Source: Bacteroidaceae bacterium
GTDB taxonomy: Bacteria > Bacteroidota > Bacteroidia > Bacteroidales > Bacteroidaceae
Direction: 5' to 3'
DNA: 17,724 bases
Assembly: GCA_900772575.1 (NCBI GenBank)
Contig: CAAHEN010000232.1
Coordinates: forward strand, 1 to 17,724
Under the pieces are notes generated by a model. That model worked only from the letters and a program-made list of their open reading frames with translations, did no database searches and was not told the DNA's origin. The position numbers and the translations under genes are program-made. Positions within the stretch are counted from its first letter, which is position 1; each line of letters begins with the position of its first letter. Shown here piece after piece: positions 7,942-14,862 of the stretch.

Positions 7942-8715
7942 TCACTTGATAATCCCGCGTTTCGAACTGTGAATGAAGTCGATGATATATGCTATCTCCT
8001 TGCTCATAGGCACCTCCTCGCGAATCTGCGCGAGACACTCTTCACGGAGTTTCCCGCTCTGGTAGAGGATACGGTATGTGTTGTGTATATTCTCTATCAG
8101 CTCCGGAGAAAAGCCGCGGCGTCTCAGCCCGACCAAGTTCAGGCCACAATAGGCCACCGGCTCCCGGGCCGCCATGGTATAGGGGGGGATGTCCTGCCCG
8201 GTACGCGTGCCGCCACCGACCATCACATAGCTCCCGATGCGGCAGAACTGGTGGATAAGGACATTGGCACTGATGATCGCGAAATCGTCGACGACCACCT
8301 CACCCGCGATTTTTGTGGAGTTGCCGATAATGCAGCCGTCACCGAGACTGACATCATGAGCCACGTGTACGCCTTCCATCAGCAGGTTGTTGCTGCCCAC
8401 GATGGTGCGTCCCTTGGCGGCCGTACCCCGGTTGACAGTGACATTCTCACGCAGGGTATTGTTGTCGCCCACCTCAGCAGTGGTCTCCTCACCACGGAAC
8501 TTCAGATCCTGCGGGATAGCCCCGATGACAGCTCCCGGGAAAATGGTGTTGTGGCGACCGATACGCGCGCCGGAGAGCACGGTCACGCTGTTCATCAGAT
8601 GATTGTCGGGCCCCAGTTCCACATTCTTGTCGATATAGCAGAATGGGCCTATCTCACACCCCTCGCCAATCTTGGCTTCAGGATGGACAAATGCCAACGG
8701 ACTGATATTGCTCAT
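7942..8715 (-). CDS. lpxA: Acyl-ACP--UDP-N-acetylglucosamine O-acyltransferase
   Basis: LpxA attaches a 3-hydroxyacyl chain to the 3-OH of UDP-GlcNAc, the first step of lipid A synthesis. The left-handed beta-helix hexapeptide repeats fill the N-terminal two thirds. GAIPQDLKF (65-73) and HVAHD with catalytic-type His120 (E. coli His125) and His117 are present. HQFC at 155-158 and Gly168 align with E. coli His160 and Gly173. The start at 8715 (MSNISPLAF) gives 257 residues, the normal length; an upstream start at 8790 would add 25 unrelated residues and overlap the lpxC-fabZ stop. It follows lpxC-fabZ by 71 bases, which contain a hairpin. Confidence 0.96.
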   Translation of the reverse strand: MSNISPLAFVHPEAKIGEGCEIGPFCYIDKNVELGPDNHLMNSVTVLSGARIGRHNTIFPGAVIGAIPQDLKFRGEETTAEVGDNNTLRENVTVNRGTAAKGRTIVGSNNLLMEGVHVAHDVSLGDGCIIGNSTKIAGEVVVDDFAIISANVLIHQFCRIGSYVMVGGGTRTGQDIPPYTMAAREPVAYCGLNLVGLRRRGFSPELIENIHNTYRILYQSGKLREECLAQIREEVPMSKEIAYIIDFIHSSKRGIIK

Positions 8716-8750
8716 ATTTTCTTCACTCGTATTTGCTGGTTGGAAAGGGA

Positions 8751-8782
8751 GGCTGGGCCGGTTTGCGAACCGGTGCCAAGCC
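8751..8782 (-). promoter_or_regulatory. Hairpin in the lpxC-fabZ / lpxA gap
   Basis: A core CCGGTT-TGCG-AACCGG (8758-8773) is extended by an imperfect outer stem from GGCT (8751-8754) to AGCC (8779-8782). No T-run follows on the minus strand, so it is not a typical terminator. It could be an mRNA processing or stabilising structure between the two genes. Confidence 0.4.
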
Positions 8783-8786
8783 AGGT

Positions 8787-10172
8787 TCATTTGTTCTTCA
8801 CGATCTGGGCCGTGAACGTGGCTTCCATGACGACGGTCTCGCCGACAAAAGCGAAGCCATGCATCGATGAGATGCCGTGGCGTATGGGGGCCACAAGCTC
8901 CACCTTGAATATCAGGGTATCGCCCGGAACCACCTTCTTGCGGAACTTCACATCGTTGATGCGCAGGAAATAGGTGCTCCAGCGCTCGGGCTCTTCCACG
9001 GAGTTGAGCACCAGTAGGCCGCCAGCCTGCGCCATGGCCTCAATCTGGAGCACACCGGGCATCACGGGCTCCTGCGGGAAGTGCCCTTGGAAGAAGGCCT
9101 CATTGGCCGTCACATTCTTCACGGCCACAATATAATTGGCTCCCGTCTCCACGACTTTGTCGACAAGCTGCATGGGATAACGGTGGGGCAGCAGCTCACG
9201 GATGCGATTGACGTCCATGAGTGGCCGGTCGTTAGGGTCATAGTGAGGAGCCTGAATCTCATGGAGCCGGATTTCACGGCGCATCTGGCGGGCAAACTTA
9301 TTGTTGATGGTGTGTCCGGGCCGGGTGGCGATGATGCGTCCCTTGATGGGTCTTCCGATAAGGGCCATGTCGCCTATGATGTCGAGCAGCTTGTGGCGCG
9401 CCGGCTCATTGCGCCAGACCAGAGGCTTGTCATTGAGATAGCCCAGTTTGGTGGCGTCCTTGTGCTCGACCTTCATGTAGTCGGCCAGTTTGTCGAGGCT
9501 CTCTTGCGAAATCTGCCGCTCGTAGATGACGATGGCATTGTCGAGGTCGCCGCCCTTGATGAGTCCGGCCTTCAGCAACGGCTCGATTTCCCGGACGAAA
9601 ACGAATGTGCGCGCCGAGGCTATCTCGTCAGCGAAGTCTTCCATGCTGTCGAGCGTGGCAAACTGGCTGTTGAGGAATTGCGAGTCGAAAGAGATCATGG
9701 CGGTAATGGAGAACTGCTCGTCGGGCAAGATGATGATGGACGAACCGCTCTGCTCATCGCGAAATTCGATCTTCTTCTTGATGACGTAAAAATCCTTCGG
9801 GGCATTCTGCTCCTCGATGCCCACACGCCGAATGTTCTCCACATAGACGATGGAGCTGCCGTCCAGTATGGGAAACTCCGGGCCGTTGACCTGTATGAGA
9901 CAATTGTCGATGCCCATGGCATAGAGTGCCGCCATGCCATGCTCTATCGTGCTGCAACGGGCATCGCCACGGGCTATGACTGTCCCACGGGAGGTGTCGA
10001 CCACATTTTCGGCAATGGCTTCAATGACGGGCTGACCTTCGAGGTCTATGCGCTGGATCTTGTAGCCATGGTTCTCTGGCGCTGGGTTGAAAGTCACCGT
10101 GAGGTTCAAGCCTGTATGCAGCCCCTTGCCGAACAGGGAGAAGCTACCGCGCAATGTTTTCTGTTTGGACAT
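8787..10172 (-). CDS. lpxC-fabZ: Bifunctional LpxC deacetylase / FabZ dehydratase
   Basis: A 461-residue fusion typical of Bacteroidetes. The N-terminal LpxC domain (about 1-305) deacetylates UDP-3-O-acyl-GlcNAc, the committed step of lipid A synthesis. Its zinc ligands are His78, His260 and Asp264, with Glu77 as base and His287 (RPGHTIN) as the second catalytic residue. The C-terminal FabZ domain (about 319-461) dehydrates 3-hydroxyacyl-ACP in fatty acid synthesis. Its catalytic pair is His364 (GHFP) and Glu378 (MPGVLQIEAM). Both active sites look intact. The fusion couples lipid A and fatty acid synthesis, which compete for the same hydroxyacyl-ACP. It starts 12 bases after lpxD. Confidence 0.97.
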   Translation of the reverse strand: MSKQKTLRGSFSLFGKGLHTGLNLTVTFNPAPENHGYKIQRIDLEGQPVIEAIAENVVDTSRGTVIARGDARCSTIEHGMAALYAMGIDNCLIQVNGPEFPILDGSSIVYVENIRRVGIEEQNAPKDFYVIKKKIEFRDEQSGSSIIILPDEQFSITAMISFDSQFLNSQFATLDSMEDFADEIASARTFVFVREIEPLLKAGLIKGGDLDNAIVIYERQISQESLDKLADYMKVEHKDATKLGYLNDKPLVWRNEPARHKLLDIIGDMALIGRPIKGRIIATRPGHTINNKFARQMRREIRLHEIQAPHYDPNDRPLMDVNRIRELLPHRYPMQLVDKVVETGANYIVAVKNVTANEAFFQGHFPQEPVMPGVLQIEAMAQAGGLLVLNSVEEPERWSTYFLRINDVKFRKKVVPGDTLIFKVELVAPIRHGISSMHGFAFVGETVVMEATFTAQIVKNK

Positions 10173-10184
10173 AACGATAATCTC

Positions 10185-11228
10185 TTAGTTTTGCAGCTTG
10201 CTTTTCAACGCCTCGAGCTCATCCTTCATGGTGTAGAAGTCACGATAGATTTCAGGCAACTGCTTATAGACCGCACTGGCACGCGCGAACACCTTGGCGT
10301 CGATGGCAGGCGAGCCCTGCACGGTCACATGTCCCTTGCGGATACTGCCGGCAATGCCGGCTTGGGCACCGCTCAGCGTGCGGTCACCGATGACGGCATG
10401 GCCGGCTATGCCGACCTGCCCGCCGAACATAAACCACTCGCCGATCTTCGTGGAACCGGCCACACCGACTTGGGCAGACATGACGGTGTTGGCCCCGACC
10501 TCACAGTTGTGGGCCACCTGCACTAGGTTGTCCAGCTTCACGCCGCGACGGATATGGGTGGAGCCCATCGTGGAGCGATCCACACAGGTGTTGGCGCCGA
10601 CCTCCACATCGTCCTCGATGATGACATTGCCGATCTGCGGAATCTTCTCGTAACCATCGGCAGCAGGCGCAAAACCGAAGCCGTCGGCACCGATGACACA
10701 GCCGCTGTGCAGCGTCACACGGTCACCGATGACGCAATCGTGATAGACGGACACGCCGGGATAGATGAGGCAGTCCGTACCTACCCGTGCATTCTTCTCG
10801 ATGACGGCATTGGCATAGATTTGCGTGCCGCGACCGACCGTCACCCCTTCACCGATGTAGGCGTGCGCACCGACATAGCAGTCGGCGCCGACCGTGGCCG
10901 ACGGTTCAATCACCGCTGTGGGATGAATGCCGGAACGCTTGGCCACCTGGCTCTGGTAGAAAGTCAGCAGACGCGCCACAGCCTCATAGGCGTTGGGCAC
11001 ACGGATGAGAGTGGCCTTCACCGGCTGGCTGGGCACGAAATCATCGTTGACCAGAACGATGGTCGATTCGGTCTCATAGATGTAATGTTCATAATGAGGG
11101 TTGGCCAGAAAGGATATGGCGCCTTCCATGCCCTCCTCTATTTTGGCAAAAGTCTGCACGGCGGCGTCTGGGTTTCCTTCGACTCTGCCTTGCAGAAGAT
11201 TGGCTATTTGCTGAGCTGTAAACTTCAT
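10185..11228 (-). CDS. lpxD: UDP-3-O-acylglucosamine N-acyltransferase
   Basis: LpxD adds the second 3-hydroxyacyl chain, to the 2-amino group, after LpxC acts. An N-terminal uridine-binding domain (about 1-100) is followed by hexapeptide repeats forming a left-handed beta-helix (about 101-320) and a C-terminal helical segment ending in DELEALKSKLQN. His240 in NLVQVAHNC corresponds to the catalytic E. coli His239. The start at 11228 (MKFTAQQIANLL) matches the family N-terminus and gives 347 residues; the upstream start at 11246 only adds MTHVRS. It is the first gene of the leftward lpx cluster, about 37 bases from the predicted transcription start. Confidence 0.96.
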   Translation of the reverse strand: MKFTAQQIANLLQGRVEGNPDAAVQTFAKIEEGMEGAISFLANPHYEHYIYETESTIVLVNDDFVPSQPVKATLIRVPNAYEAVARLLTFYQSQVAKRSGIHPTAVIEPSATVGADCYVGAHAYIGEGVTVGRGTQIYANAVIEKNARVGTDCLIYPGVSVYHDCVIGDRVTLHSGCVIGADGFGFAPAADGYEKIPQIGNVIIEDDVEVGANTCVDRSTMGSTHIRRGVKLDNLVQVAHNCEVGANTVMSAQVGVAGSTKIGEWFMFGGQVGIAGHAVIGDRTLSGAQAGIAGSIRKGHVTVQGSPAIDAKVFARASAVYKQLPEIYRDFYTMKDELEALKSKLQN

Positions 11229-11270
11229 GCTACGTACGTGTGTCAATTCTGAAAATTCTCAGTGATACTG

Positions 11271-11278
11271 CAAAGATA
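11271..11278 (-). promoter_or_regulatory. Probable promoter of the lpx cluster, -7 box
   Basis: The minus strand reads TATCTTTG followed by CA, an exact TAnnTTTG match. Transcription would start near 11265. A clear TTG/TTTG -33 element is not visible at 19-21 bases. The position directly upstream of lpxD supports the call. Confidence 0.6.
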
Positions 11279-11396
11279 GTACAATCGTCCGGAACGGGGA
11301 AATATAGGCCACTATTTTTCGAGGAAGCGCGGGCGAGCAGGTCTTACATCATCGCACTCACGAGGCACAGCCAGGCTGCAGCACTCCGCAGCCCCA

Positions 11397-12572
11397 TCAG
11401 TTGCCCAAGGCCTCGCAAAGCTGCGCCATGGCACGGCGGATCACGGCACGGGGTGAGGCCACATTCAGGCGCATGAAACCCTCGCCGCCTTGGCCGAACA
11501 TCTCGCCGTCGTTCAGTGCTAGGCGGGCTTTCCCGACGAAGAGCCAGTTCAGGGCCTCATGGTCCAAGCCGAGTGCGCGGCAGTCCAGCCAGACAAGGAA
11601 AGAGGCCTGTGGCCGCCAAGGCTTGATGCAAGGCAGGTGCTCGGCGCAGTAGCCGATGACATAGTCGACATTGCCCTCAACATAGCTGATCATCTCCCGG
11701 CGCCACTGCTCACCGTGCCGAAAGGCGGCGATGGTAGCGATGGGCGAGAAGAGGGGGGCCTCGTCGAGCTCGTTGGCCTTCAGCCAGCCAAAGAAGCGGC
11801 GGCGGATGCTGTCATCGGGCACGATGGCATAGGAGCTGACGATACCGGCAATGTTGAATGTCTTAGAGGGCGAGGCGAAAGTGATGCTGTTTGCCGCCGC
11901 AACTTCTGAGACAGTGGCGAAGGGGACGTGGCGATTGTCCCAGAGCGCCATGTCACAGTGGATTTCATCGGAAATGACGAGAATGCCGCGCCGGTGGCAG
12001 AAGTCGGCCAGCCGCACCAGTGTCTCGCGATCCCAGCAGATGCCGCCGGGATTGTGCGGGTTGGCTAGTATCAGCATGCGGCACTTGTCGTCGGCCACGG
12101 CTTCAAGGTTGTCGAAGTCCATCGCATATCCCCCACCCTCCAGTTCACGCAAAGGATTGCAGACCACTGTGCGGCCGTTACCGCGCACGGTAAAACGGAA
12201 AGGGTGGTAAACGGGCGGCTGGATGATGACCTTCTCGTCGGGTTTGACGAAGACATTGATGGCCATACCGATGCCCTTCACGATACCGGGAATGTAAGCC
12301 AGCCATTCAGGCTTGATGGCCCAACCGTGGCGGGCAGCCGTCCAGTCGATGATGGCTGGCCTGTAGTCTTCCGGCTCCACGGTATAGCCGAAGACGGGAT
12401 GCTCCAGCCTGTGCCGCAAGGCCTCGACGACGAATGGCGGTGTCTCAAAGTCCATGTCGGCCACCCAGAGCGGCAGGAGGTCGGCATCGCCAAAGCGCTC
12501 TTTCAGCGCATCGACTTTCAGTGCCCCTGTGCCGTGGCGGTCTATCACTTTGTCAAAATCATATGTTCCCAT
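11397..12572 (-). CDS. MalY/PatB-type PLP-dependent C-S lyase (aminotransferase class I/II fold)
   Basis: A 391-residue fold-type I PLP enzyme of the MalY/PatB subgroup, which mostly cleave cystathionine or cysteine C-S bonds. The N-terminus LPLWVADMDFETPP (33-46) is characteristic of this subgroup. Other conserved residues are Asn174 in NPHNPGG (171-177), Asp202 in SDEIHCDM (201-208), and the PLP-binding Lys237 in SPSKTFNIAG. The likely reaction is beta-elimination of cystathionine to homocysteine, or of cysteine to sulfide, with pyruvate and ammonia. Sequence alone cannot fix the substrate or rule out an aminotransferase. It starts 21 bases after the upstream sulfhydrylase/lyase gene, and the pair fits sulfur amino-acid metabolism. 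Confidence 0.9.
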   Translation of the reverse strand: MGTYDFDKVIDRHGTGALKVDALKERFGDADLLPLWVADMDFETPPFVVEALRHRLEHPVFGYTVEPEDYRPAIIDWTAARHGWAIKPEWLAYIPGIVKGIGMAINVFVKPDEKVIIQPPVYHPFRFTVRGNGRTVVCNPLRELEGGGYAMDFDNLEAVADDKCRMLILANPHNPGGICWDRETLVRLADFCHRRGILVISDEIHCDMALWDNRHVPFATVSEVAAANSITFASPSKTFNIAGIVSSYAIVPDDSIRRRFFGWLKANELDEAPLFSPIATIAAFRHGEQWRREMISYVEGNVDYVIGYCAEHLPCIKPWRPQASFLVWLDCRALGLDHEALNWLFVGKARLALNDGEMFGQGGEGFMRLNVASPRAVIRRAMAQLCEALGN

Positions 12573-12593
12573 GAGCAGTCTTGATTGATATAT

Positions 12594-13793
12594 TTATAAG
12601 GTGGAAGTCTGCGCGGCGTCTGGCTCCACGGCCTGACGAATATCCTCAAAGAGGTCGTCCGTGTCCTCCAGACCGACTGAGAGGCGAATTGTCGTCTCCT
12701 TCACGTCCATGTCCTGGCGCTGCCTATCGGTGAAGTTGCCAAATATAGTGCTCGCGGGATGGATGGCGAGCGTTTTGTTGTCGAAGAGGTTGGTGGCGCG
12801 TCGGATCAGCCTCAACCGGTCGATAAAGCGGAAACAGGCTTCGCGGCTGTCGAGGCCTATCGTGATCATGGCGCCAGCTGTAGGCCCGAATTGCTTCCGC
12901 GCCAGGTCATGGAAGGGATTGTCCGGCAGCCCGACGTAGTTCACTTCCTTCACCGCCGGCAGCTCTCGCAGTCGCCGGGCCAACGTGGCTGCCCCGGCAG
13001 CCTGCACGCAGTAGCGGGCATCGAGCGTCTCCAGCCCGAGCGTCTGCATATAGGCGACATGGGGCGTCATGTAGGCCCCGAGGTTGAAGAGCATCTCCGA
13101 GCGCACGCGCTCGCCGAAGCCTGGGCAGGTACCATAGTCGATGACCAGTCCGCCGATGGAGGTCGCCCCGCCGGAAAGGTACTTGGTGCTCGACACCACC
13201 TCGATGTCCACGCCGAGGGCGTGTGCGCTGAACTCGGTGAAGGGGATGAGCGTGGTGTCGGCGATGAGAGGAATGCCCCGCTCATGGGCGATACCTGCCA
13301 GTGCGGCCAGATCAGCCACCTCCATTTGCGGGTTGGTGATGATCTCAAGATAGACACAGCAGGACGAAGCGTCGACAGCGCGCCCGACGGCATCGAGATC
13401 CGTCAGGTCACAGAGTTTGGCTGTCACCCCGAAGCGCTGGAGTGTACCCATGATGAGCGAATAGGTATTGCCGAAGAGGTGGCGCGAAGTGACGATGTTC
13501 TTTCCGGCGGCAGCGACGGAGAGCAGTGTGTTGCTGATGGCCGCCATGCCCGAACTGAGAGCGACAACCTCCCGGGCACCGGTGAGCGCCTTCACCTTGT
13601 TCTCGAAGAAGGTGACCGTCGGGTTGGTCACACGGGAATAGTCGGGCAGGTCGGTCCTGCCGCAGAAAGTCGCCTCCATATCGGAGGCGCTGTCGAATTC
13701 GTAGGCCGCTGTATGGTAAACGGGCATGCCGAGTGCGTTGTAGGGGTCACGGTAAGGGTAGCGGGTGTGAATGGCAAGCGTCTGTTTCTTCAC
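12594..13793 (-). CDS. Cys/Met metabolism PLP-dependent enzyme (O-acetylhomoserine sulfhydrylase / gamma-synthase-lyase type)
   Basis: A transsulfuration-family PLP enzyme. Motifs are YSRVTNPT (52-59), SSGMAAI (80-86), Asp179 and the PLP lysine Lys204 in SSTKYLSGGATSIGG. The C-terminal FGNFTDRQRQDMDV and IRLSVGLED segments are typical. The first motif block and the ~399-residue length are compatible with O-acetylhomoserine sulfhydrylase, methionine gamma-lyase or cystathionine gamma-synthase/lyase; I cannot choose between them. I prefer the GTG at 13793 (MKKQTLAIHTRYP), which matches the usual short N-terminus. The upstream GTG at 13868 would add 25 unrelated residues, though it lies downstream of the predicted promoter and is not excluded. 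It is the first gene of a pair with the MalY-type lyase. Confidence 0.88.
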   Translation of the reverse strand: MKKQTLAIHTRYPYRDPYNALGMPVYHTAAYEFDSASDMEATFCGRTDLPDYSRVTNPTVTFFENKVKALTGAREVVALSSGMAAISNTLLSVAAAGKNIVTSRHLFGNTYSLIMGTLQRFGVTAKLCDLTDLDAVGRAVDASSCCVYLEIITNPQMEVADLAALAGIAHERGIPLIADTTLIPFTEFSAHALGVDIEVVSSTKYLSGGATSIGGLVIDYGTCPGFGERVRSEMLFNLGAYMTPHVAYMQTLGLETLDARYCVQAAGAATLARRLRELPAVKEVNYVGLPDNPFHDLARKQFGPTAGAMITIGLDSREACFRFIDRLRLIRRATNLFDNKTLAIHPASTIFGNFTDRQRQDMDVKETTIRLSVGLEDTDDLFEDIRQAVEPDAAQTSTL

Positions 13794-13902
13794 GATGAAT
13801 AGCTGTATGTTTTTATGTTGCTGCGTTTTCAGCGACCCGACTGGCCGTGCACTGGCACGGCGCACCACAGCATTCCAGCCCGGCCGCCACTCAATTTGTC
13901 CG

Positions 13903-13910
13903 CAAAGTTA
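13903..13910 (-). promoter_or_regulatory. Probable promoter of the sulfhydrylase-MalY pair, -7 box
   Basis: The minus strand reads TAACTTTG, an exact TAnnTTTG box. The predicted start near 13896 gives a leader of about 100 bases to the chosen GTG. The nearest TTG is about 26 bases upstream, too far for a standard -33 element. Confidence 0.5.
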
Positions 13911-13918
13911 AGGAAAAT

Positions 13919-13977
13919 AGGGAATATTATTTCCCGCAATTAGCATTTTAACGGCTCCAGCCGCAAAACCAATGCTA
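13919..13977. promoter_or_regulatory. Inverted repeats between divergent promoters, possible operator
   Basis: Three dyads lie here. GGGAA...TTCCC at 13919-13934 overlaps the region just upstream of the leftward -7 box. TAGCATT (13941-13947) pairs with AATGCTA (13971-13977). Inside it, nearly concentric, is CGGCT-CC-AGCCG (13952-13963). No gene covers this stretch. A regulator-binding site is inferred from position and symmetry only. Confidence 0.35.
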
Positions 13978-14023
13978 TAAAGCCGCCTGAGTGGGGCCCG
14001 TTCCGGAAAATATGCCTTAAACA

Positions 14024-14055
14024 TTTGGTCACATGACAAGTGCGCACTACCTTTG
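14024..14055 (+). promoter_or_regulatory. Promoter of the Nudix-GH31 pair
   Basis: TTTG at 14024-14027, a 20-base spacer and TACCTTTG at 14048-14055 match the Bacteroidetes consensus fully. Transcription should start near 14062, leaving about 20 bases before the ATG at 14083. This excludes a TTG start at 14053. Confidence 0.75.
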
Positions 14056-14082
14056 TCCCTAAAACCAAGACCTCTACCTATC

Positions 14083-14814
14083 ATGAGCGAAAACAGGTAT
14101 TGCTATCGATATCCGCACCCGGCGGTAGCCACAGACTGCGTTGTCTTCAGCTATGGCGGCAAGAAACTCCGCGTCCTTCTTATCGAAAGAGGGCAAGGGG
14201 TATACAAAGGAAGCTGGGCACTGCCCGGCGGATTCATGAACATAGACGAGACCGCCGAAGAGGGGGCCCTGCGCGAACTGGCCGAGGAGACCAACGTGCG
14301 GAATGTACGTCTGGAGCAGCTGCACACGTTCAGCGCTGTAGGCCGCGACCCGCGCGAGCGGGTACTGTCTGTCGCCTATCTTGCACTGGTACGCCAGTCT
14401 GACTGTGAGGTGGTCAGTGGCGACGACGCAGCCAAAGCGGCATGGCATCCGCTGGACGATCTGCCCGCCTTGGCCTTTGACCATGCAGAGATCATCAGAA
14501 TGGCAAAGCGTAGGCTGCAAGAGACACTGTGCCACAGCCCCATCGCCTTCAGACTGCTCGGCGAGACCTTCATTATGAGCGAGCTCCAGAGGCTCTATGA
14601 GCTCATCAACGAGACGACCTACGACCGCCGTAATTTTCAAAAGAAGATGCTGGCCACTGGCTTCATTGAGGCCAGGGGTGTACGCAGGACTCCAGGGAAA
14701 TGCCGCACACCGGCATTGTTCTCTTTCAACGAAAATGCCTATCTGGAATGGCAGGCCAGGAAAATGTGCCGGAACACGGTGGCCGCACGGAAGGCGGTGG
14801 CACCTGCATCGTGA
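14083..14814 (+). CDS. Nudix protein with C-terminal winged helix, NrtR/AraR-type regulator candidate
   Basis: A 243-residue protein with an N-terminal Nudix domain (about 12-145) and a C-terminal winged-helix-like domain (about 160-215). The Nudix box runs from Gly50 to Val72: Glu56, REL at 64-66 and EE at 68-69 are present, but the usual Gly is Asn71. The segment MSELQRLYELINETTYDRRN followed by FQKKMLATGF is the recognisable DNA-binding part of NrtR-like regulators. Family members sense ADP-ribose or sugars; a Bacteroides member (AraR) controls arabinose use. Here the effector is unknown, and with a mostly intact box it could still hydrolyse a nucleotide sugar. It precedes the GH31 gene by 48 bases, so regulation of sugar release or uptake is a reasonable inference. 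Confidence 0.82.
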   Translation: MSENRYCYRYPHPAVATDCVVFSYGGKKLRVLLIERGQGVYKGSWALPGGFMNIDETAEEGALRELAEETNVRNVRLEQLHTFSAVGRDPRERVLSVAYLALVRQSDCEVVSGDDAAKAAWHPLDDLPALAFDHAEIIRMAKRRLQETLCHSPIAFRLLGETFIMSELQRLYELINETTYDRRNFQKKMLATGFIEARGVRRTPGKCRTPALFSFNENAYLEWQARKMCRNTVAARKAVAPAS

Positions 14815-14862
14815 CAGCCCAGACCCACCAACCACGACGAAACAAGAAAACAACCACAGACC

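Noticed and set aside
8716..8790. Upstream start for lpxA at 8790
   Set aside because: The extra 25 residues do not fit the LpxA N-terminus and the segment contains the intergenic hairpin.
11374..11393. GGCTGC...GCAGCC hairpin after the MalY-type gene
   Set aside because: Six pairs with no T-run on the leftward strand, so termination is not supported.
13794..13868. Upstream GTG start for the Cys/Met metabolism enzyme
   Set aside because: It adds 25 residues unlike the family. Not fully excluded, because it lies downstream of the predicted promoter.
14053..14082. TTG start for the Nudix protein
   Set aside because: It overlaps the -7 box TACCTTTG and lies upstream of the predicted transcription start.
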